From positions 151,038 through 215,037 of the forward strand of contig DLGJ01000007.1 of assembly GCA_002482645.1 (NCBI GenBank): a DNA stretch of 64,000 bases, written 5' to 3'. The stretch comes from Hyphomicrobiaceae bacterium UBA7697 (lineage in GTDB: Bacteria; Pseudomonadota; Alphaproteobacteria; Rhizobiales; Methyloligellaceae). This document shows, piece after piece, positions 33,030 through 43,343 of the stretch (its first letter is position 1; each line of letters opens with the position of its first letter). Position numbers and translations under genes: made by a program. The notes below the pieces were generated by a model that was not told where the DNA came from, searched no databases, and was given only the letters and a program-made list of their open reading frames with translations.

Positions 33030-34046
33030 ATGGACACGTGTTTTGGATGGGATTTGGGCGGTGTCAACTTGAAGCTGGCACGCCGTGAGGGCGGCCGGAC
33101 CGTATCGGTGACGCAAATTCCCTGCCCCGCGCTCGGCGACCCCTCGAAATTCGACCGCGCCTTGGAGGAAGCCTTGACCATCGTGGGCGATGCGGAGGCG
33201 TTCCACGCCGTGACCATGACCGGGGAACTCTCCGACGTATTCTCCACCCGCTACGAAGGTGTGATCTATCTCGTCTCCCTGATGCGCAAAGCCTTCGGCG
33301 AGATCGTGCAATTCTACAGTCTCAATGGATTTCTCGGCGCGCACGAGGCCATCGCTCAGTGGCAGGACGTCGCCTCGGCGAATTGGCATGCGACCGCCGC
33401 GCTCGCCGCATCCCTTCAAGGCAACGGGCTTTTGATCGATGTGGGAACCACAACCACCGACCTGATCCCACTGAAGGACGGCCACGCTTGCGCGATCGGC
33501 CGCAACGACGGGGACCGCTTGATGGAAGGCGAACTCCTCTATCGCGGGGTGGTCCGCACGCCCGTGATGGCGATCGCGGCCGTGGCCCCGTTCAAGGGCC
33601 GGATGCAGGGGCTCGCGGCGGAGCGCTTCGCCACGATGGCCGACGTCTATCGTTTGACCGGCGAGCTTGCGGAGGACGCCGACCCCTTCCCGGCCGCCGA
33701 CAATCGCGGCAAGAGTATCGAGGAGAGCGCCGCACGGTTGGCCCGCATGGTCGGACGCGACGCCGAAGATGCCGAGTTCATCGCTTGGAAAGCTCTGGCG
33801 CACTTTCTGGCCCGGCGGCTGCTGGAGCAGGTCGAAGGCGACGCCAGGGCCTTGATCGAGCGGGAGGATTTGCCCCACGATGCGCCGGTCATCGGGGCCG
33901 GCTGCGGCCGCTTTCTGGCGGCGGCTCTGGCTTCGCGGCTGGAGCGTCCCTATCGCGATTTCGCCGATATCACGAGCTCCGGCGAGAACGTGCGCGAGAT
34001 GGTCGCACGTTGCGCCCCCGCCGCCGCCGTGGCACAGCTTGCCTAG
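33030..34046 (+). CDS. Hydantoinase/ASKHA-fold protein, MfnF-like (orf20-like)
   Basis: 338 residues. It begins with a phosphate-binding loop, CFGWDLGGVNLKLARREGG (residues 3-21), and has a second one, LIDVGTTTTDLIPLKDG, near residue 136, as in the ASKHA ATPase fold (COG1548). In archaea the relative MfnF joins the aminomethylfuran phosphate to the tyramine part of methanofuran; the bacterial protein probably makes the corresponding methylofuran bond. ATG at 33030 preceded by GAGG; the frame is open from 32967. Confidence 0.85.
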   Translation: MDTCFGWDLGGVNLKLARREGGRTVSVTQIPCPALGDPSKFDRALEEALTIVGDAEAFHAVTMTGELSDVFSTRYEGVIYLVSLMRKAFGEIVQFYSLNGFLGAHEAIAQWQDVASANWHATAALAASLQGNGLLIDVGTTTTDLIPLKDGHACAIGRNDGDRLMEGELLYRGVVRTPVMAIAAVAPFKGRMQGLAAERFATMADVYRLTGELAEDADPFPAADNRGKSIEESAARLARMVGRDAEDAEFIAWKALAHFLARRLLEQVEGDARALIEREDLPHDAPVIGAGCGRFLAAALASRLERPYRDFADITSSGENVREMVARCAPAAAVAQLA

Positions 34047-34153
34047 AGGCACGGCCGCTCCCACATTGAGTTGACTCAAAGTCAGGAGTCGCGGAATTTT
34101 TTATCATGCCGGCCGAATGTTAGTGGATTGAACGAAAAGGACTTACGACGAAT

Positions 34154-35317
<1,164 letters not shown>

Positions 35318-35353
35318 TCGAGCGCGCATGAGCGCCCCTCGCGGAACTCCCCG

Positions 35354-35866
35354 ATGACGGTGTTCGTGGCGCTGCTGCGCGCCGTCAACGTGGGTGGGAC
35401 CGGCAAGCTGCCCATGCGCGATTTGGTGGCGATGTGCGAGCAGGCCGGCTACCGGAACGTTCGCACCTATATTGCCTCGGGCAATGCCGTGTTTACGAGC
35501 TGCGACCGGGAATCGGCCGTGAAGGCGAAACTCGAAAAGGCGCTGCAGGCTTATGCGGGCAAGCCTGTCGGCGTCCTCGTTCGAACGGCGGACGAGCTCG
35601 CCGCCGTCTTGGCGGGCAACCCCTTCCGGGATGCGCCGCCCAACAAAGTCGTCGCCATCTTTCTCGACAAGGCGCCGGAGCCCGGCGCGGCGGACGCGGC
35701 GACGGGCCGCAAGAACGAGGTGGTGCGTCCCGGTACGCGCGAAATCTATGTCCATTACCCGGACGGTCTGGGCCGGTCCAAACTCAAGATCTCCGCGGCG
35801 GCGCAAGGGACGGCCCGCAATATGAACACCATCGCGAAGCTGGTCGCGATGGCCGCTTCGGTGTAG
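35354..35866 (+). CDS. DUF1697 family protein
   Basis: 170 residues with the DUF1697 start FVALLRAVNVGGTGKLPMRD, then LVAMCEQAGYRNVRTYIASG (residues 4-43), and a C-terminal TARNMNTIAKLVAMA helix. Function of the family is unknown; a structural relation to small alpha/beta ferredoxin-like domains is reported. It follows the desaturase by 37 bases and may share its transcript. It ends eight bases from the convergent DUF447 stop. Confidence 0.9.
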   Translation: MTVFVALLRAVNVGGTGKLPMRDLVAMCEQAGYRNVRTYIASGNAVFTSCDRESAVKAKLEKALQAYAGKPVGVLVRTADELAAVLAGNPFRDAPPNKVVAIFLDKAPEPGAADAATGRKNEVVRPGTREIYVHYPDGLGRSKLKISAAAQGTARNMNTIAKLVAMAASV

Positions 35867-35873
35867 CGCACCG

Positions 35874-36449
35874 CTATTTCGCGGCGGGAATGTGCTTGTA
35901 GAAGTCCTCGATCTTCTCGACGAGAATGCGCCAGGCCTCGTGCTCACGCGGTCCGGCCGTCTTCTCCACGGCGATCTGATGATAGGCCAGTTCGGTCTCC
36001 ACCTTTTCGCGAGGCAGCATCTTGAGTCGGCTGGCAAGAATCGCCGTTTCGATCACAGCGGCCTGGGCGCGATTGAACCCCTTGAACGGTGCGTGATTCC
36101 CTTCATGGACGATCCGGCAATGGAAGCGCGGCCTTAGCTCGTCCTCCTCGACGCTCTCCACCGCCAGCTCGAGATGAGAGAGAGCGCCCTCCAGAACGGC
36201 ACCGGACACGTGTTCGGCCGGACGCGTCGGCCAGTCCTTTTTGCCGGTCAAGCAACCGGCAAAAACCAGAACGTCGTCCGTGAAGTTCGCCACGGCGAAA
36301 GGGGTGCTTCTGAGATTGTCGAGGGTCGTGGACGGGCGGAAGGGCGCGATGACCCAGCCCTCGCCGGCTTCGATGAGGCCGAGCGGCGCGATATGCACCC
36401 TGCCCTCGGCACTCTGCGTGGTGACGATGCATTCGCGAATTATCGGCAT
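35874..36449 (-). CDS. DUF447 family protein (orf9-like)
   Basis: 191 residues. The flavin-reductase/split-barrel-like start IRECIVTTQSAEGRVHIAPL and RPSTTLDNLRSTPFAVANFT match the DUF447 family (COG2457) linked to H4MPT biosynthesis genes and known as orf9 in Methylobacterium. A conserved-looking HEGNHAPFKGFNRAQAAVIE occurs near residue 115. Biochemical role not established. ATG at 36449 with GAGGTG ahead. Last gene of the mfnB-folB-kinase-DUF6513-DUF447 operon. Confidence 0.85.
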   Translation of the reverse strand: MPIIRECIVTTQSAEGRVHIAPLGLIEAGEGWVIAPFRPSTTLDNLRSTPFAVANFTDDVLVFAGCLTGKKDWPTRPAEHVSGAVLEGALSHLELAVESVEEDELRPRFHCRIVHEGNHAPFKGFNRAQAAVIETAILASRLKMLPREKVETELAYHQIAVEKTAGPREHEAWRILVEKIEDFYKHIPAAK

Positions 36450-36471
36450 TGAGGCACCTCAGTCCAACTCA

Positions 36472-37869
36472 TTAGCTATCCCGCTTCTTCTTCATCGCGA
36501 GCGTATGGCCCGCCTCTTTCAATCGCGTCCGGTCGTCCTGCGGCCTGTCGGCGGCGACACCCCAGTCGAGCGGTTCGTCCTGGGCGTAGCGTTTGCCGAG
36601 CCGCCAGGCGATCTCGGCCTTGGCCAATTCGGCCGCGAGATAGAACGCGTGCCCGGTATCGTCCCCGAGATCGAGTTTCGGGAAGAACTCGAAGATGTCT
36701 TGGGCGACGTGATGGCCGTCGCGGTTGTAGATATGAACGCCGTCCTCGGCGACTTCGATGCGGAAGTTCCGGTCCCTTACCGCGGCCGCGTTCTCCGCGA
36801 TCTCGTCCGGCGTAAGAGGAAACGGCCGCTTCGCATGCAGCCCTAGCAATTCGTCCGTATACCCTTTCGGCAATTCGCCATCGGCGCGCGAGGCGAACAT
36901 CAACCGGCGCGCCGCGTCGTGCTCCTCATAGGTCCGGCGCGTATGGGGACTGACCTGCACCACGAGAACGTTCTTGATGTCGAGTTCGGAGGCGATGCCG
37001 ATCAGCGCCGCCGTGATGCCTGTCGTATCGGCCTCGGTAAGTTCCGTCAGGTTCCCGGTCCCGAGCAGGATCTCGGCATCGGGCCGTTCGCGGCGGAGCT
37101 GCGCGTAGCGTTCCAGCGAGGCCATGAACCCGAAATTGATCGGGTCGAGCACGGGGTCTGCGAGATACGGAAGCCCCTTCCCGTCCAGCACCGCCATGGC
37201 CCGGCGCAGCGAGTCCATATCGCCGTGGGTCGCGGGGATCAGGACGGGTACGGACGAGACTTCGCCGGCAATATCCAGCCGGGTCTCGTCGAGGCTGAGA
37301 AGATAGTCCGCGCCCGCCTTGCCGCCGCGCAACAGCTCGTCCGGATCGGCGGAGTCGACGCTGACCTTGTAGCCGTAGGTCTTGAGCGCCTTCACGGCCT
37401 CTTCGAGATGCGGGAACGGAGTATCGGGCAAACATCCCAAGTCGATGACGTCGGCGCCGCGATGGGCATAGTCCTCGGCGCAGGCCAGGATGTCCTCGAC
37501 GCTCATGGCCGTGGCGTCGATGATCTCGGCGAAGACCTTGATGTCGTATTTCGACATGTCCGAAGCGCGGCGCGCGCGGCCGAAGAACACGGGGATGTCC
37601 TTCACCTCGTCGGGCCCGCGCTCGACCGGCACGCCGTAATGCGCGGACAATCGGTCGAGGTCGGCGCGGCACCGCCCAGGCAGCATGATCTTGTCCGCAC
37701 CGCCGGCATCGGAAAGCCGGCGCAAGATGATGTCCTCGGTCATCAACGCGGCGACCTTCACGCCGATGTCGAGGACACGCCATTCAAACTCCGGCTCCAT
37801 GCTTTCGAGCACGGATTTCAGACGCGACTCGGCGAGATGCCCGGTGATGAACAGGATTTTCCCGGCCAT
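36472..37869 (-). CDS. DUF6513 dihydropteroate synthase-like protein
   Basis: 465 residues. Residues about 1-120 form a domain of unknown function (ILFITGHLAESRLKSVLESM). About 120-340 form a pterin-binding TIM barrel like dihydropteroate synthase (HRGADVIDLGCLPDTPFPHL; YKVSVDSADPDELLRGGKAG; ATHGDMDSLRRAMAVL; VLDPINFGF). The C-terminus carries another unknown domain. In H4MPT synthesis a DHPS-like enzyme must join the activated pterin to beta-RFAP; this protein is the obvious candidate here, by inference. ATG at 37869, ten bases after the kinase gene. Confidence 0.87.
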   Translation of the reverse strand: MAGKILFITGHLAESRLKSVLESMEPEFEWRVLDIGVKVAALMTEDIILRRLSDAGGADKIMLPGRCRADLDRLSAHYGVPVERGPDEVKDIPVFFGRARRASDMSKYDIKVFAEIIDATAMSVEDILACAEDYAHRGADVIDLGCLPDTPFPHLEEAVKALKTYGYKVSVDSADPDELLRGGKAGADYLLSLDETRLDIAGEVSSVPVLIPATHGDMDSLRRAMAVLDGKGLPYLADPVLDPINFGFMASLERYAQLRRERPDAEILLGTGNLTELTEADTTGITAALIGIASELDIKNVLVVQVSPHTRRTYEEHDAARRLMFASRADGELPKGYTDELLGLHAKRPFPLTPDEIAENAAAVRDRNFRIEVAEDGVHIYNRDGHHVAQDIFEFFPKLDLGDDTGHAFYLAAELAKAEIAWRLGKRYAQDEPLDWGVAADRPQDDRTRLKEAGHTLAMKKKRDS

Positions 37870-37879
37870 GTCGTCCACG

Positions 37880-38542
37880 CTAGGCCACGACGGAGGCGCG
37901 CGCCGGCGACCGCCCGGCCAGATAGGACGCAAGCCCCGCTTCGTCGCCTTGTCCGAACATCGTGGTGCGAATTGCGGTCTCGGCCAGCATGGCGGAGAAC
38001 GCCGCGTCGACCACGCCGTCGCCCATGAGCGCACCGGCGCTCAGGCTTCCGCGCGGCACCGTGGCGGACTTCACCACGCAGCAATCGCTCGCTCCGAGCT
38101 TGCCCGCAAGCCACAGCGCCAGGCTGTCCGAGGTCAACCGCCAGGTGGCTTCGAGATCGGTCCGGCCGGCGATGAGCGCCGATGGCGCCCACACGGCGGC
38201 GAGCCCGCGCTGCAGGATGTCACGCAACTCTTCCGGCGCAACGCCCACGGCGAAGCCGGACCGCACGCCGGCGATAGCCCAGGCAAGCTGATCCATCGCC
38301 AGCAGCGCCATGCGATGCGCCGTGCCGTCGCCGAAACCGAGTTGCCGCTGGCACTCCCGCACTTCGTCGGCAAGCGCCCCGCCCCCAGGCACGATCACGA
38401 TGGGACGCTCAACCCCGGCAAGAGCTTCGAGCCAACCGGCGAGCCGGCCGCTACGGACGATGCTGCCCCCGAGCTTGACGACGGCTAGCGGCAGAGCGGA
38501 CGCGCGTGCGACGGACGTTGGGGCCTGCAACGCGGCGTCCAT
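37880..38542 (-). CDS. Amino-acid-kinase-fold protein, MfnE-like (orf7-like)
   Basis: 220 residues of the aspartokinase/uridylate-kinase superfamily: PLAVVKLGGSIVRSGRLAGW (residues 18-37) and PIVIVPGGGALADEVRECQR (residues 46-65) provide the ATP/phosphate sites. In methanogens MfnE phosphorylates aminomethylfuran phosphate on the methanofuran route. Its position beside mfnB and the MfnF-like gene supports the same step here. The start at 38542 is one base from the folB-like stop, so the two are coupled. Confidence 0.85.
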   Translation of the reverse strand: MDAALQAPTSVARASALPLAVVKLGGSIVRSGRLAGWLEALAGVERPIVIVPGGGALADEVRECQRQLGFGDGTAHRMALLAMDQLAWAIAGVRSGFAVGVAPEELRDILQRGLAAVWAPSALIAGRTDLEATWRLTSDSLALWLAGKLGASDCCVVKSATVPRGSLSAGALMGDGVVDAAFSAMLAETAIRTTMFGQGDEAGLASYLAGRSPARASVVA

Positions 38543-38543
38543 G

Positions 38544-38948
38544 TCAGAACTCCTGCTTCCTCCGGACGATCTGAACGCCGACGGCACCAGGGTCCTTATC
38601 GAGCTTTTCGATGACGACTTCGACGCGCTCGGCGCGCGGGTGCGCGATGCAATGCCGGGCAACTCGTTCGGCGAGCGTCTCGACGAGATTGATATGTCCG
38701 CGCGAGATGATGTCCTTGATGCCGTTGATCACGTAGTCGTAGTCGAGGGTCTGGCTGATATCGTCGTCGAGCCTTCCCGAACTTTGCGAGATATCGATAT
38801 CGACCGAGAAGCGGACCCGCTGGGTGACGCCTTTTTCGTTGTGGTGAACGCCGATTTCCGCTTCGAGCACATAGTCGTGCACGAAGATGCGGTCCAAAGG
38901 TTCACCCGTTTCGGTCACGGTACTCACGTGCCCTAGCTGCTTTTCCAT
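38544..38948 (-). CDS. folB: Dihydroneopterin aldolase-like protein
   Basis: 134 residues, FolB fold: DRIFVHDYVLEAEIGVHHNE near residue 19, LDYDYVINGIKDIISRGHIN near residue 70, and ERVEVVIEKLDKDPGAVGVQ near the end with the catalytic-type lysine. FolB splits dihydroneopterin into glycolaldehyde and hydroxymethyl-dihydropterin, needed for both folate and H4MPT. Since it lies between methylofuran and H4MPT genes it probably serves H4MPT; a separate folate folB may exist elsewhere. The ATG at 38948 is followed by a 17-residue leader not usual in FolB. Confidence 0.88.
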   Translation of the reverse strand: MEKQLGHVSTVTETGEPLDRIFVHDYVLEAEIGVHHNEKGVTQRVRFSVDIDISQSSGRLDDDISQTLDYDYVINGIKDIISRGHINLVETLAERVARHCIAHPRAERVEVVIEKLDKDPGAVGVQIVRRKQEF

Positions 38949-39030
38949 TTGAAGCTCCGGTCTCCTCCCACTCTCGCCGGCCCGGAATTTCCTCCGCGCC
39001 GCTGGCCTCGTGCCGGGCCACGCTGATGCT

Positions 39031-39759
39031 CTAGCACATCGTGGAGGCGGAGCGCTCCTCGAAACGCCGGTCCGCATCCCCGCGGCCGGAGGCGATCAAG
39101 GCTCCGATCCGCGCGCAGGCTTCCGGATCGAGATTTTCACCCCGCACACCGCCGCGGCACAACCCGCCGCGAAAGCCGATCACGTCGGGCCGCAAGCCAA
39201 GGAGCGGCTTCACATGCGCGGCACGAAGCGAGCCGGCCACACCGGCCCGCAAGCCCGCATCATGCGCGCGGCCGATGAACCGGCCGATGGCATGCAGCGG
39301 CATATGATCCGGAAGCGCCCCACCGCCCTTGCCCGCCGTATCGAGCATCACGCCGTCCGCGCCGCACGCCTTGGCAGCCTCGATCGGGTCGAACCGCGGC
39401 ATCTCGTCGGCGAAGAACACGAGGATCAAGCCTGCCCGCAAGTCTAGATCGCGAAGGGTCTCGAAACATGCAAACGGGTCGCCGCCAGACGTGACGCCAA
39501 GCTTCACATTGTCGACGCCGAGCCCGGCGGTGGCCGCGACGGCCCCGGCGACGATTTGTGGCGCCATCGGCAGATCGCCCACGGTTGCGCTCACGGGCTT
39601 CCGCCCGCCGACCGCAGCGAGACAGTCGACAACGATGCCGGGATCCACGGCGCCGAGCGCGCCTTTGCCGGGATCCTTGAGGTCCACGATATCGGCGCCA
39701 GCCGCGAGAACCGTCTCGGCCTCCGCCCGGTTCCGAACGCTGGCGAGGAAATGCGTCAT
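39031..39759 (-). CDS. mfnB: (5-formylfuran-3-yl)methyl phosphate synthase
   Basis: 242 residues, MfnB (DUF556) family: FLASVRNRAEAETVLAAGAD, then IVDLKDPGKGALGAVDP with the Schiff-base-type lysines, and DGVMLDTAGKGGGALPDHMP near residue 142. The archaeal enzyme makes the furan ring from two glyceraldehyde-3-phosphate molecules, the first step to methanofuran; the bacterial one is expected to do the same for methylofuran. An ATG three codons upstream (39768) is an alternative start. It is the first gene of a five-gene operon reading leftwards. Confidence 0.9.
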   Translation of the reverse strand: MTHFLASVRNRAEAETVLAAGADIVDLKDPGKGALGAVDPGIVVDCLAAVGGRKPVSATVGDLPMAPQIVAGAVAATAGLGVDNVKLGVTSGGDPFACFETLRDLDLRAGLILVFFADEMPRFDPIEAAKACGADGVMLDTAGKGGGALPDHMPLHAIGRFIGRAHDAGLRAGVAGSLRAAHVKPLLGLRPDVIGFRGGLCRGGVRGENLDPEACARIGALIASGRGDADRRFEERSASTMC

Positions 39760-39814
39760 GCCTGTCATGTCTTTATTGAAGCGGCCGTCCGGGCGGCGAT
39801 GAATGCGCTCCACA

Positions 39815-41518
39815 TCAGCGGAACAGCCAGCCCAACGGATTGCTATTCTGTCCGCCGCTGTTGCGGCGGGCGCGCTTGCGGTTCGTCTTACGCTGCGGCT
39901 GCTGCTGAGCGAAGCCGAAGAAGCCGCCGCCGTCGTCGCGCCGCCGCCGCGCCACCGGCGCCGCCTGGCTGCGTTCCGGCCGCAATTCCACGTCGCTGAT
40001 ATTGCCGTCCGGATCCGTCACCGATAGGGAGGCCGTTTTCCAGGTCCAAATGGCGGACTTGTCGCCCCAACGCTCGGGCTCGATGGAGAGCACTTGCCTC
40101 TTTTTCGTGTCGACAATGGCGACATATTCGAGTTGGCCCTCGCCATTCGCGTTTCCAGCGTCGTACTTCAAAAGACCGAGCCCAGACTGCGCGCCCTTGA
40201 GTTGATCCCACGCCAGGATCTTCGGCTGGCCGTCGCCGAACATCTCCATGTCCACGCTGACGCCGCGATAGTCCGGGTTCGTCGCGGCGAAGCGTCCGGG
40301 CGCCTTTTCGTTAATGACCCATCCCGCCACGGCAGGACCGACAGGCTTCCCGGTAGCGACCGGCATCGGCGCGCCGAGACGCTCCAGGGCCGCCCGCGAC
40401 TCCTCTTGGAACGGATCCTTCGCCAGTGCCCTTTGGTAGTCCGCAATCGCGTTTTCCGTTCGCTTCTGCGCTTCGTAAATATTCCCCCTGATCCGCAAGG
40501 CGAGCGGATCGTCCGGCGCGAGGAGAATTGCAATGTTCACGTCGATATAGCCTTCGTCGGGGCGCCGGTCGAACATCTTGGTCTCGCCCCGCAACGCGTA
40601 GGCTTTGACGTTCTTCGGCTCCAGCTCCAGCACCTTATTGAAATCCCCGATGGCCGCATCGTACCGCTTGTTCTTGGCGAGGAGTTCACCCCGCTCCGCG
40701 AAGGCGTCCATGTTGTCCGGCTCGATATCGAGAACTTTGTCGAAATCGGCAACCCCTTCGCGAAAGGCGCCCTCCGCTGCATAGGAGCGGGCCCGCAGCA
40801 TGAGAAGCTTGGCTTTGTCGTGCTCCGGCTCAAGATCGAGCGCCTGCGTGGCATCCTCGGCCGCGGCCGCATACTTCCCAAGTTCGAAATTGGCTGTCGC
40901 CCGATTGCGATAGGCCGCCGCGGACTTGGGATCGAGCTTGAGCGCGTGGCTGAGATCCCGGACGGCGGCATGATAGCGCTCGCGTTCGGCATGAGCCCGC
41001 CCTCTGCCATTATACGGCGCGGCGGTGGTGGACAGGAGCGCGGTGGCTTTGCGGAAGGACTGGAACGCCGCGTCGTAATTCTGCAGCGTGGCGTAGGCAT
41101 TTCCGCGGTTGTTGTAGGCGGCGCCATACGACGGATCGAGAGCGATGGCGCGGTCGAAATCCTTGATGGCTTCTTCGGGATGTCCGAGATCCATCAGCGC
41201 ATTGCCGCGATTGTTGTAGACAATGGCGTTGTCGGGCGCGAGTTGGATCGATTCATTGAAATCGTCGATCGCTTCTTTGGTGTTCTTCATGTGCCATTTG
41301 GCGACACCGCGATCGCTGTAGATGCTGGCTTGAACGAACTTGGAAACGTCCGGCGTGCCCAAAGCCTCGTCGTACAAGGCCACCGCGCGATCGTACTGCC
41401 CACGGAGCATTGCGGCCGCGCCTTCGCGCGCGCGCAGAAGCACCTGGTCGGCCGCTTGCACGGCACCGCTCGCCACCGTCGCCATGACGGCGCCGAGAAG
41501 AACGATCTTTGCGCGCAT
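39815..41518 (-). CDS. Exported TPR-repeat protein
   Basis: 567 residues. A signal peptide (MRAKIVLLGAVMATVASGAV, cleavage near QA-AD) is followed by about nine tetratricopeptide repeats up to residue 390 (for instance AIVYNNRGNALMDLGHPEEA and AAAYRNRATANFELGKYAAA). Then comes a non-TPR beta-rich domain (about 420-515) resembling nothing I recognise. The C-terminal 45 residues are strikingly basic and Gly/Gln/Asn-rich (ARRRRDDGGGFFGFAQQQPQ, ending NPLGWLFR). A longer start at 41548 is possible. TPR arrays mediate protein contacts; partner unknown. 55 bases upstream of mfnB on the same strand, so possibly cotranscribed. Confidence 0.85.
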   Translation of the reverse strand: MRAKIVLLGAVMATVASGAVQAADQVLLRAREGAAAMLRGQYDRAVALYDEALGTPDVSKFVQASIYSDRGVAKWHMKNTKEAIDDFNESIQLAPDNAIVYNNRGNALMDLGHPEEAIKDFDRAIALDPSYGAAYNNRGNAYATLQNYDAAFQSFRKATALLSTTAAPYNGRGRAHAERERYHAAVRDLSHALKLDPKSAAAYRNRATANFELGKYAAAAEDATQALDLEPEHDKAKLLMLRARSYAAEGAFREGVADFDKVLDIEPDNMDAFAERGELLAKNKRYDAAIGDFNKVLELEPKNVKAYALRGETKMFDRRPDEGYIDVNIAILLAPDDPLALRIRGNIYEAQKRTENAIADYQRALAKDPFQEESRAALERLGAPMPVATGKPVGPAVAGWVINEKAPGRFAATNPDYRGVSVDMEMFGDGQPKILAWDQLKGAQSGLGLLKYDAGNANGEGQLEYVAIVDTKKRQVLSIEPERWGDKSAIWTWKTASLSVTDPDGNISDVELRPERSQAAPVARRRRDDGGGFFGFAQQQPQRKTNRKRARRNSGGQNSNPLGWLFR

Positions 41519-41676
41519 TCGGCGCTTTCCGGTGCGAGAGCGGCCCATCGCTTGAGCGGTCCTTCGATGCGTTCGGCAACGCCAAGAGCGATGCCGCGTC
41601 AAGGTGTCCCCCATAACCGGCGAGTATGTCAATAAACGGTCGCAGACCCGTTTTCCGGCCGCCGCCGCCGGAGCGC

Positions 41677-43152
41677 CTAGGATTCCTCAAGATTCGCGAG
41701 CACTTCGGGGACGAGCTCCGGCAGATCCTCGGCGATCAGCCCCGGCCCGAACAGCTTTGCGGCTTCTCCGTGCATCCAAACGGCCATGGAACCCGCGGAA
41801 AAGCCCGGCACGCCTTGCGCAAGCAGCCCCAGGACCATGCCCGCCAGGACGTCGCCCGACCCCGCCGTGGCAAGCCAAGGCGTGCCGTTCGTATCAATGG
41901 CGGCGCTCCCATCCGGCGCGGCAATTACGGTGTCTGGCCCCTTCAGGACGACGGTCGCACCCGATAAGGCCGCCGCGGCCCGCGCCCGGTCGGCCTTCGA
42001 GGCACCCCGGACCGTCCCGAAAAGCCTGGCGAACTCACCCTCGTGCGGGGTCATGACAACCGGGCTGCGCCGTGCGCGAACGGCCTCGAACAGCTGTTCC
42101 GGGGTCTCCGCGAAGGATGTCAGAGCGTCGGCGTCCAGCACCATTGCGGGTCCGGCCCGGATCGCCGTCAGAACCATTGCGCGCGTTTCCTCTCCGACGC
42201 CATGGCCCGGCCCGATCAGAAAGGCGTTCTTGCGGGTGTCGGCCAAGAGCGCTTCGAGACCCCGGGGGCCGTCGGCCTCTCGCAGCATGATCGCCGTCAG
42301 GTGCGCCGCATTGACGGCCAAGGCGTTGCGCGGCGACGCCACGGTCACGAGGCCCGCGCCCACGCGCAAGGCGCCGCGCGCGGCCAGGCGCGCCGCGCCG
42401 GTCGCGTCTTCGGGTCCGGAGGCGACGACGGCATGACCGCGCAAATATTTGTGCCCCTCGACGGTGGGCCACGGAAACCGGTCGCGCCAAAGACCAGGCT
42501 CGTTGGCGAAGAGCGCCGGTTGCACGGATTTCAGTACGTCGTCCGGGATGCCGATATTGGCGACGTGGATTTCGCCGCAGTGGAGTTGGCCAGGCATGAG
42601 CAAATGCCCCGGCTTGAGCCGGAAAAACGTGACCGTGCTCAGGGCGCGTATCGCGGTCCCGCGAACAGCACCGGTCGTTCCGTCTATGCCACTCGGCACG
42701 TCGATGGCGATGATCGGGGCGCCGCTCGCGTTCGCGGCATCGACCAGCTCGGCCATCTTGCCGTCTATGGGCCTCGAGAGGCCCGCGCCGAACAAGCCGT
42801 CCACGATGACATCCGCCCTGTCGAGCAGCGCGGGATCGAGCGGATGGATTTCGCCGGAATAGCGCGCGGCCATGGCTGCCGCGTCGGGGGGCAGCGCGCG
42901 CGGATCCCCATCGAAGCAGAGCCGGACGAAATAGCCGCGCTCCAAGAGATAACGGGCAGCGACAAAACCATCCCCGCCGTTATTGCCGGGTCCGCAAAGT
43001 ATCGCCACCGTCGATGCATCGAGAAAACGCAAGGAGACTTCGTCGGCCACGCTTCGGCCCGCGTTCTCCATGAGAACGGCCCCCGGCACCCCGCCTTCTA
43101 TGGCAAGTTTGTCGGCAAGGCCCATTTCTTTCGCGGTCAAGAGCTCCAACAT
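41677..43152 (-). CDS. nnr: Bifunctional NAD(P)H-hydrate epimerase / ADP-dependent NAD(P)H-hydrate dehydratase
   Basis: 491 residues. The N-terminal half (1-215) is a YjeF_N epimerase (PGAVLMENAGRSVADEVSLR; LCGPGNNGGDGFVAARYLLE). The C-terminal half (225-485) is a ribokinase-like ADP-dependent dehydratase (VMTPHEGEFARLFG; TPWLATAGSGDVLAGMVLGL). Together they repair hydrated NADH/NADPH. Length matches E. coli Nnr (YjeF). It has 286 bases of upstream sequence shared with the glnB promoter region. Confidence 0.95.
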   Translation of the reverse strand: MLELLTAKEMGLADKLAIEGGVPGAVLMENAGRSVADEVSLRFLDASTVAILCGPGNNGGDGFVAARYLLERGYFVRLCFDGDPRALPPDAAAMAARYSGEIHPLDPALLDRADVIVDGLFGAGLSRPIDGKMAELVDAANASGAPIIAIDVPSGIDGTTGAVRGTAIRALSTVTFFRLKPGHLLMPGQLHCGEIHVANIGIPDDVLKSVQPALFANEPGLWRDRFPWPTVEGHKYLRGHAVVASGPEDATGAARLAARGALRVGAGLVTVASPRNALAVNAAHLTAIMLREADGPRGLEALLADTRKNAFLIGPGHGVGEETRAMVLTAIRAGPAMVLDADALTSFAETPEQLFEAVRARRSPVVMTPHEGEFARLFGTVRGASKADRARAAAALSGATVVLKGPDTVIAAPDGSAAIDTNGTPWLATAGSGDVLAGMVLGLLAQGVPGFSAGSMAVWMHGEAAKLFGPGLIAEDLPELVPEVLANLEES

Positions 43153-43286
43153 GGTCTCGCCTACGGGCTAAGAGCTTCGCAATAATGCGGCTTGAGCAGC
43201 GTATAACTTGGTGCGAAGTTCGCCTGCCTTTTTTTTACGCAAACTGCCTATTCCATCGCCACCATGCCGAAGCGCACCGCCTCCAC

Positions 43287-43300
43287 ATTTTGCGCAAAAT
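43287..43300. promoter_or_regulatory. Palindrome in the nnr-glnB intergenic region
   Basis: ATTTTGCGCAAAAT is a perfect 14-base palindrome centred about 50 bases upstream of the sigma-54-like element. It could be an activator or repressor site (NtrC acts at such positions), though it does not match the usual GCAC-N-GTGC half-sites. Confidence 0.35.
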
Positions 43301-43343
43301 TTCTAACCCATTGACATCAAAGATGGTATGCCCGCCCATTCAT

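Noticed and set aside
43225..43245. Run of T (about 43230-43237) as a terminator
   Set aside because: No hairpin precedes it on either strand.
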